Source of the DNA: Brachycybe producta
Taxonomy: Eukaryota > Arthropoda > Diplopoda > Playtdesmida > Andrognathidae
DNA: 64,000 nucleotides
Assembly: GCA_036925085.1 (NCBI GenBank)
Contig: JAUPFP010000006.1
Location: 8,065,325-8,129,324 of the forward strand
Direction: 5' to 3'
This document shows, in pieces, positions 57,541 to 64,000 of this stretch. A program made the position numbers and the translations under genes. The notes beneath the pieces were generated by a model that ran no database searches, had not been told where the DNA came from, and saw only the letters and a program-made list of their open reading frames with translations. Position 1 is the first letter of the stretch. Each line of letters begins with the position of its first letter.

Positions 57541-57700
57541 ACCTTGTACACACACACACACACGATTTAAATGAATTGAAATTAAATGTGTTTAGGTGAA
57601 TTATACGGAATCCAGTTAAGGACATGAAAACCAAATAAAAATTGACTTTTATTATTATTTTAAATTGAAATACTAAATCAATAGTTTATAAATACTAATA
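57541..57700. repeat. Interspersed repeat GAATTATACGGAATCC, copy 3
   Basis: Shorter relative of 40425-40730 and 42130-42440. It starts at a (CA)n run and is inserted next to palindromic AAACATGG / CCATGTTT sequence (57395-57530). Confidence 0.7.
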
Positions 57701-58661
57701 GGTATTAGGGTGCGTTCAGTTATTCGGTTTGTTTTTGAAAGCAGCTTGAGAAATTCGCGATTTAATGAGACATCCATATCACTCAGGTAAAAAAAAAACA
57801 GACTGAATTTTTATGTCAGTCATTCAATTTTAGTATTTGATTGAATTTTGACATGAATGGCCTCTCATACATAGCATATTCTTCAAGCTACTTAGAAAAA
57901 AAGCGCAAGTACATGTAACTGAATGCACCAACTTACTAAGTGCACTTCATCTCCTAAACTATGTTTAATATCTAATTTGAATATTTTCTTAGCAACTTCA
58001 GCACCATATTTATTTATTGAGGTCTCTCTCTCTCTCTCTCTCTGTGATACTCTTTGAGCCACCTTTAAATTATATGAAGAAATCTAATTCCGTGTTTGTT
58101 TATCAAACAAATAGGCGTGGATCTCGGTATTGAGCACTTCCTGTTGACACACAAAATGGATTTTTGGGTGTGTATTCATAGGATGTGTTTTGTTGATTGA
58201 TCCTTTTGATTTATTTTCAGTCGAAATGATAAGTGAGTGTCAGGTGTCGCCACATAGGTGATTTTGCTATTGAGAAATTGATCCTGGTTCAAGTATTCAT
58301 TCATTCAAGTCTCAATAGGCTCATTTGATTTTGGCCAATTTCACTTTGATCATGAAATAAATTGCTCAGAGCAAAGAAACAAGAGAAGAAATAACATTTA
58401 TTTCAACTTCAAACCCTCTAGAGGTGCTGCTAGTTATAATTACATTTTTCTGATCTTGATCGAAAAAGTTAACACTTATTTTTTTTTGTGCTAAAACAAT
58501 TTTTATTTTCATCTTCTTTTTTTTATGTCTGTAGAATTTAATTTCTTATTTTTTTCTTCTCACAAGAATGAAAAATAAATGCAACCATAATTAAAATTAT
58601 ATATTTAATGGGTAAATTCAAAAAGGAAACTTGTTACTTGAACTTTCAATTTGAACTACAG

Positions 58662-59157
58662 CAGCGGTCGCCAACCGGTGGTCCGCAGAAAAATCTGGAC
58701 AATATTTATTAAGAATATCTTTTTTGTTTTATTATTAATAAAACAAAAAAGATATTCTTAATAAATTCTTCTATTCTGAATGACAATTTTCGCCTTTCTA
58801 TTGCACTAAATTGACGAAATGTACTTAAGAGTCTATAGTACAGTTCTCGTGAAATACGGCGGCACGTGAGAGAGAGAGCTACATTTCGTTCAGTTTCCCC
58901 CCTCCCCCACCACACGCTTCTCCCCCCCCCCCCAACCTAAGCTTCAATTATTTTCTAATAATTAAACTAACTTTTATAATTTTGTTACAATTAAACAACC
59001 TTTAAAGATTTTTTTCTATTAATAAAATGGAAGTTCTCTTGATCATTATTTGACAAACGTATTTATCTTTTTAAAAAAACATTCTTATTAGTGGTCCGCG
59101 GGATTTCAAATTTTTGAATTTAGTGGTCCGTGAAATCCGAAAGGTTGGCGACCACTG
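58662..59157. mobile_element. hAT-like MITE, TIR CAGCGGTCGCCAACC
   Basis: The 15-bp inverted termini CAGCGGTCGCCAACC / GGTTGGCGACCACTG differ at one position and have the hAT CAG...CTG form. GGTGGTCCGC repeats are also inverted just inside. A matching 8-bp target duplication is not apparent. Confidence 0.7.
58707..58765. repeat. Loopless palindrome, about 29-bp arms
   Basis: TTATTAAGAATATC...GTTTTATTA is followed immediately by its exact complement, inside the hAT-like MITE. Confidence 0.85.
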
Positions 59158-59501
59158 TTCTATGCGACCATCTGCTTATACAGTTGGGTCATTTTCAAAT
59201 TGACACTCAAAAGCATATTTTGATAGATATCAACATGAAAATATCCTTTAGTAATTTAGTTACCAATTCTAGTTTCTAAAACACATTCAAGTTTGTCTTT
59301 ATATTGCACCTGAAAGACAGAATAATCAAGAGTTTACACTTTTAAGTTAAAATTAGCTTAACTGACATGTCGATTCAAGTTATTTTGTTGTTGTTTTTTC
59401 ATTAAAATCTTTTGTGATTATGTTTTGCAATTATTATTCCTTTTCAGTTTAGTTAAAAAAATATATTTTGACATTGGCTGAGCATCGTGCCATCCTCTCA
59501 T

Positions 59502-59706
59502 AGGCAATTAGAAAACGGGATGAACAGAAGTTGGCTCCGCCATTGTTATGACGACTGGCAACTTCTAATTGGATTGTTGTGTGGTTCGACATTGAAAAGG
59601 GCGGAACATTGTGACGTCAGACTACATAAGCAACTAATTAGAAGTTGCCGTTCGGCATAAAAAGGACGGAGCCAACTTCTGTTGATCCCGTTTTCTAATT
59701 GCCTGT
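59502..59706. mobile_element. Palindromic MITE AGGCAATTAGAAA, copy 3
   Basis: Same arms and TGACGTCA centre as 46484-46690. Confidence 0.85.
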
Positions 59707-60741
59707 CCACCACTCTACCTCAAAATATCTCTTGAAAGGGTCAAAGTCCAGATGTTTTTTTAAATTTAGAAAAGTATTTTCCTATTGGCTATTTATGAAA
59801 GGGTTAAAGAACTTTCTTTTAAACTTTAACAGGTACATTTTTTTTTTTATCTAAATGCATTTTTGTACTTCTTGAGAAAAAAAAATCCCTTCTCCTCCTC
59901 CTCCTCCAATGGCTTGAGTATGTGCATAATGGAATAATATTGATTAGTCATGCCACAACAGTATGCCCATTGTCCATATTGTACCATTGTCCTAAATTGG
60001 ATGTTATCATATTTTGAAGTACATAATAATTAACTTAAAAAAACAGTGTTTTGCCGCGGTTTTCGGGTCTAGGATTTCCTCATCTAAGCTTTTTTTTTCT
60101 CTCCTTATACTGACATAGTAATAATTAAAAAAAAATTGAAACAGAAAGTACAAGAATGAATTTAAAAGGTTAAAATCTAGTCCACACCCAATAAGTTAAA
60201 GGCATTTAAATATAATAAACGTGTGCTTTACAGCAGTGCCACAACTAGGAATTGTGTGCCCGGAGACTACATTAAGTACTGTGAACGCCCCTTACCTCCC
60301 TGCAGGCTACTCACACAAATCTGAATAAATGTGAATTTTTAGGCTTGCAAGTGTTAGCTTAAAATCAAAAGCTACTCTATTCTCTTTAGCATAGGTATTG
60401 CTTATAGCACAGCCTACAACTTTTTGTAAATTTTGCAAATTGCACGACAGGTTTAATAGTGTGAATAATTTGTACAATACATGAAAACTTCTATATTAAT
60501 ATGCAATAAAGAAAATAGTGGGGAAAAAAGTAGAATTTCAAAATTTATAAGTCTTTTTTTTAATTTCTAAACGTTTGGCGCCCGGAGATTAACTTTTCCC
60601 CATCCTCCTCCTCGTTGTTGCGACACTGTTTTACAGAGCACCACCACAAACAAATAGAAAATTATACTGTCATAAAATATTGAAATATTAAAGCCTCGTT
60701 TTCAAGTTGTCAATCATCTTTTCTTGAAGGTAAAATATATA

Positions 60742-60752
60742 CTATATATATA

Positions 60753-60824
<72 letters not shown>
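60742..60824. repeat. Compound (TA)n-(ATT)n-(TA)n microsatellite
   Basis: About 83 bp of alternating AT dinucleotides with an ATT block in the middle. It abuts Helitron-like element 4. Confidence 0.95.
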
Positions 60825-60830
<6 letters not shown>

Positions 60831-61317
60831 GCCAGGTCTGTGACTGTGGTTCTTTGAGTAACCTGTACAAATAATTAAGGACTAAAACCTTGAAGCACGT
60901 CGGACTTGAACGTCAACTATATATTGCACACTCCCCATCCAAGAACCCCATGATATTAAATTGGAGAGGGGGAAAAGGTTGGAAAGTGTAGAGGGGAGAG
61001 AGAGAGAGAAACGTGGAGGGGAAAAAAGTGGGAGAGGATGACTGAAATTGAAATGAAAGGAGTAAAAAAGGAACAAACGACGCGCATGCGCACACCAGAG
61101 AAAATGAAAATCTCATTTTCTCTTTCAAATATAAAAAAGAGGGGAGGAAATAATAGTAGCAAAATTAAACTAGAATTTATCACGGGGAACTGTGCCCAGC
61201 ATTACAATTTCTTTTCCTCCGCCCTTTCTAAAAGGGCGGAGGAAAAGAAAATCTAATGCTCGGCACAATTGCCTGTGAATTTGGCTCCCGTCATTTATGA
61301 CGGGTTACCCCACTAGT
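60825..61317 (+). mobile_element. Helitron-like element 4
   Basis: Plus orientation. It ends CCCGTCATTTATGACGGG, TTACCCCA, CTAG (61317), followed by T. It contains the nested palindrome (61190-61270) found in element 2 and the same purine-rich block. Confidence 0.65.
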
Positions 61318-62169
61318 ATATATTATGTTATTACTAAAAATAATGTATTTCATTATAATATATTGAATATTCGTTTAAGAGGAATGAATTTTCATTTCCA
61401 CGATTACAGGTAAAACATAAAATAAGGCAACTCCGAATTTCTTCCATTTTCTTTATGGAAATTAATTATTAACTTAAGTATTTGTAATATTAAAATGCAG
61501 TTCAGCTAATTAGAATTATTAACTAATTTTATTTAACCTGTTTTCTAATTACACTTTTTTTTTTGTTTTAAACGGAACCCCATTTTGACTAATTTCCATT
61601 TTACTCTAACCTACTTTAATTTTCTTTCTCTTATCTTAACTTGCCATTTTTATCTAATCTGTAAATATCCTACTTTTACCTGGTTTTTAATTTGCCTAAT
61701 TACAAACTTTACACAAATGTGCAGAGTGCATATTGACATATTTAATTACTAAGTCAGTAACAAAAATCATTGCAGCATTTTGACACAGAAAAAAAAATTC
61801 TTTGGTTGCCATGGTTAATTAAGGAATTAAATGTGGTTAATAACGAGGCATTTGTAGTTAAGTTACAATGTACAAATTGTACAATGCAGTGATCAAACCC
61901 TAAAAGTTGGTGATTTGTATGATAAACAGAGGGCGGAATAAAATGTTTTTATTATTGGAAAATATGTACATATATATGTACTCAAAATGGGCAAAATATG
62001 TATTAAAATATTTTTAAATTCCTAAATATTCTTTAATAAGCAAATAGTCTGTTTAATACTTTTAATTCGTTTATTTTAATTTTCTTAGAAAGTAAAAATG
62101 TTTTATCATCAGAATTATCATAAAATGTAGATGTTAGATAATTGATAGTGAGAGACCACTTTACTACAA

Positions 62170-62619
62170 TAGGGACTTAGCGAAATTTAGTACGAAATTA
62201 AGTTTCACGAAATTTATATATTTAAATTATGTGATTTCGTTTTCGTTTCAATTTCGTTATTGTAGTTAGCGAAGCAACCCAAAAACGTAAACGAAATCAT
62301 TCACCTTTTACGGCGATTTGTGTGGTAATTTTTGCCTAATTAATCGCCACTAAGCGTAGATTTTTTTAATTTTTATTGTTCTTTGCACTTAATATTTTTG
62401 CTTTAATCGGAAATCTTTCATATAGGGTTGGTTATTCTTTTTAAAATGACGTCGTTTTCCATCGACAAAATCCAACTACGAAATAATTTTATAATTTCGT
62501 AAATAAAGGCCTCATTTCGTACGAAATCTTTGTGTTGTAACGAAATCAGCCGGAAATGACGTCAAAATAATGGATTTCGTAAATAAATTTATTTTGTACG
62601 AAATTTTGCTAAGTCCCTA
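62170..62619. mobile_element. Tc1/mariner-type MITE, TIR GGGACTTAGC
   Basis: GGGACTTAGCGAAATTT... and ...AAATTTTGCTAAGTCCC, flanked by TA on both sides. Internal CGAAAT/ATTTCG motifs recur many times in both orientations. No transposase frame. Confidence 0.8.
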
Positions 62620-63278
62620 ATACTTCACAAGTTACTGTAAAAGACAAATTTTCTTTCAAATAGTAAATGGTTTTGTTAAATTTCATTAACAACTGAAAAA
62701 CAGACATAAAATAACTTAACTTTCTTTGTCTTCTTTGTTTCTAACATGTGGTCTCTACTAACCGTATATAAAGTAACCAATGATTCACGAAATAACATTT
62801 AGATACTTGAAAAATTATAATTTTGTTAGTTTCTTTCCAATTCAGTGATTAATAATGATTGTGATTGGTATAAATATTTGAAATTTGAAAAAAAATATTT
62901 ATATGTTTAAATTTCAATAAATATTTACAAAAATATGTGTATTTAAATATTTTCCAAAATATGTAAAATATGTATTTATAAATGTAGTTTATTCAATTCC
63001 TAACATTCTGAAATGGATGGATATTAAATTTGGGCATGATAGCTGAATGTATTTGGAATATTTTTTATAGAATTCCGCCCTCTGATGATAAAATATAAAA
63101 GCGAAATGTGCAATAAGAATTATAGTTGCTTCATTGTAAGATGAAGCTTGTGACGTCAGGGGGGGTGGACAAAATAAATACAAGCTTGTGTCATTTAGAC
63201 TGATAGAAACTTAACGATAGTAAAATAACACTAGCCTCAATTTTCTGTCATCTTTTCTGATGTCAAAAGCTTACTCTA

Positions 63279-63711
63279 ATGCCGCAGTCACACTAGGCTG
63301 GTTTCCCAGCCGCTGGTTGCTGCTGGCTGGTTGCAGCATAGTCCGAACTGCTACTAGCAGCTGCTTTCTCCAGCAGGCTAGTGATTTTAACAGCGGCTGG
63401 TGAAGTTGGACATGTCCAACTTTAGCAGCTACCAGCTGGTCATGTGACTCCCTTCCTGCTGCTGCCATCTAGTGTGAACTTTTTCTTGCTAGTAGTGTCA
63501 CTAGTGGGCACTGGGCAGTTGAAACTCCACTGCTTGGTTTGGTTGTTGTTAGAGTTTGTGTTTTTGCAAGACAGTGATTGGATGACTTGCACACTGCTAA
63601 TACCAGCAGTGACTGGACAAGTGTGAAACCAAAGCAGCTGCTGCTTGCTGTTGCTGCTAATTGCCAGCAGCAACCAGCGGCTTCTAAACCAGCCTAGTGT
63701 GACTGCCGCTT
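63279..63711. mobile_element. MITE with CAGC-rich self-complementary body
   Basis: Termini GCCGCAGTCACACTAGGCTG / CAGCCTAGTGTGACTGCCGC. Nearly the whole body is CAGC/GCTG words, so open frames on both strands are artefacts. Confidence 0.75.
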
Positions 63712-63882
63712 TACACTCAAAATCTTACACTTTTAAAGGCCTTCCTAGAGCTCAACAAATTATTTCTAAAAAATATTTCTGAAATGAAAACAAAGAGTTC
63801 TATTCCTAATGTTTTCCCTAAAGCTCAACAAAACCTCTAAAATGAAAATTCTGAAATAATGAACACCATCTAGTGAAAGTAT

Positions 63883-64000
63883 ACAGGCATCTGTAGACAG
63901 AATTTCATTGGCTCCGCCCTTTTATGAGCGTCGTCAATTTGTAATTGGTTTGTTACTTGGTCTGATGTCACATGCCTAGCCCTTTTTTATTTCTAATTGG
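63883..64000. mobile_element. Palindromic MITE relative, cut by window end
   Basis: ACAGGCATCTGTAGACAGAA, then GGCTCCGCCCTTTTATGA and TAATTGGTTTGTT, as in the AGGCAATTAGAAA family but more diverged. Confidence 0.6.

Larger units (their letters stand above)
48195..64000. other. SPIRE upstream intron or flank, repeats only
   Basis: The exon at 48194-48091 needs an upstream exon ending in phase 1, so the gene continues to the right. I found no exon resembling a KIND or WH2 domain here. Unlisted stretches (for example 52000-53200, 54300-55200, 57700-58600, 61320-62160) are AT-rich with no recognised content. Confidence 0.5.

Noticed and set aside
63271-63673. Overlapping open frames on both strands
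   Set aside because: They arise from the CAGC/GCTG-rich self-complementary MITE.

Overview
The window is animal nuclear DNA: AT-rich, intron-dense, GT-AG spliced and crowded with transposon relics. The gene set (HSF1, BOP1, PIGU, SPIRE, small secreted CS-alpha-beta peptides) points to an invertebrate metazoan, perhaps a lophotrochozoan. The sequence alone does not settle the phylum.

Layout. 0.8-7.9 kb (minus): a complete heat shock factor gene (HSF1, 12 exons, 534 aa). 7.9-8.64 kb: a short divergent promoter. 8.64-13.6 kb (plus): a complete BOP1 ribosome-biogenesis gene (18 exons, 744 aa). 14.7-19.3 kb (minus): a complete PIGU gene for a GPI-transamidase subunit (12 exons, 436 aa), tail to tail with BOP1. 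20.2-25.5 kb (plus): two tandem copies of a two-exon gene for a small secreted, six-cysteine, defensin-like peptide. 31.4 to at least 48.2 kb (minus): the 3' half of SPIRE, an actin nucleator, with eight recognised exons. Its 5' exons lie beyond the window or in stretches I could not resolve. From 48.2 to 64 kb I see only repeats, probably one very large SPIRE intron or its upstream flank.

The three housekeeping genes are intact: splice phases agree throughout and the protein lengths match the human orthologues within a few residues. HSF1 and BOP1 are also head to head in mammals, so this looks like a deeply conserved bidirectional pair. The gap between them and the first BOP1 intron hold CRE, E-box and RFX X-box matches.

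The rest is mobile-element debris. There are many foldback or TIR elements (MITEs), a Helitron-like family ending in a hairpin plus CTAG, three solo-LTR-like elements bounded by TGTGAC and GTCACA, a deleted non-LTR retrotransposon inside HSF1, hAT-like and Tc1/mariner-like MITEs, and microsatellites. The most striking locus is the peptide pair. Its signal exon, introns and flanks are nearly identical between copies, but every difference in the mature-peptide exon changes an amino acid.
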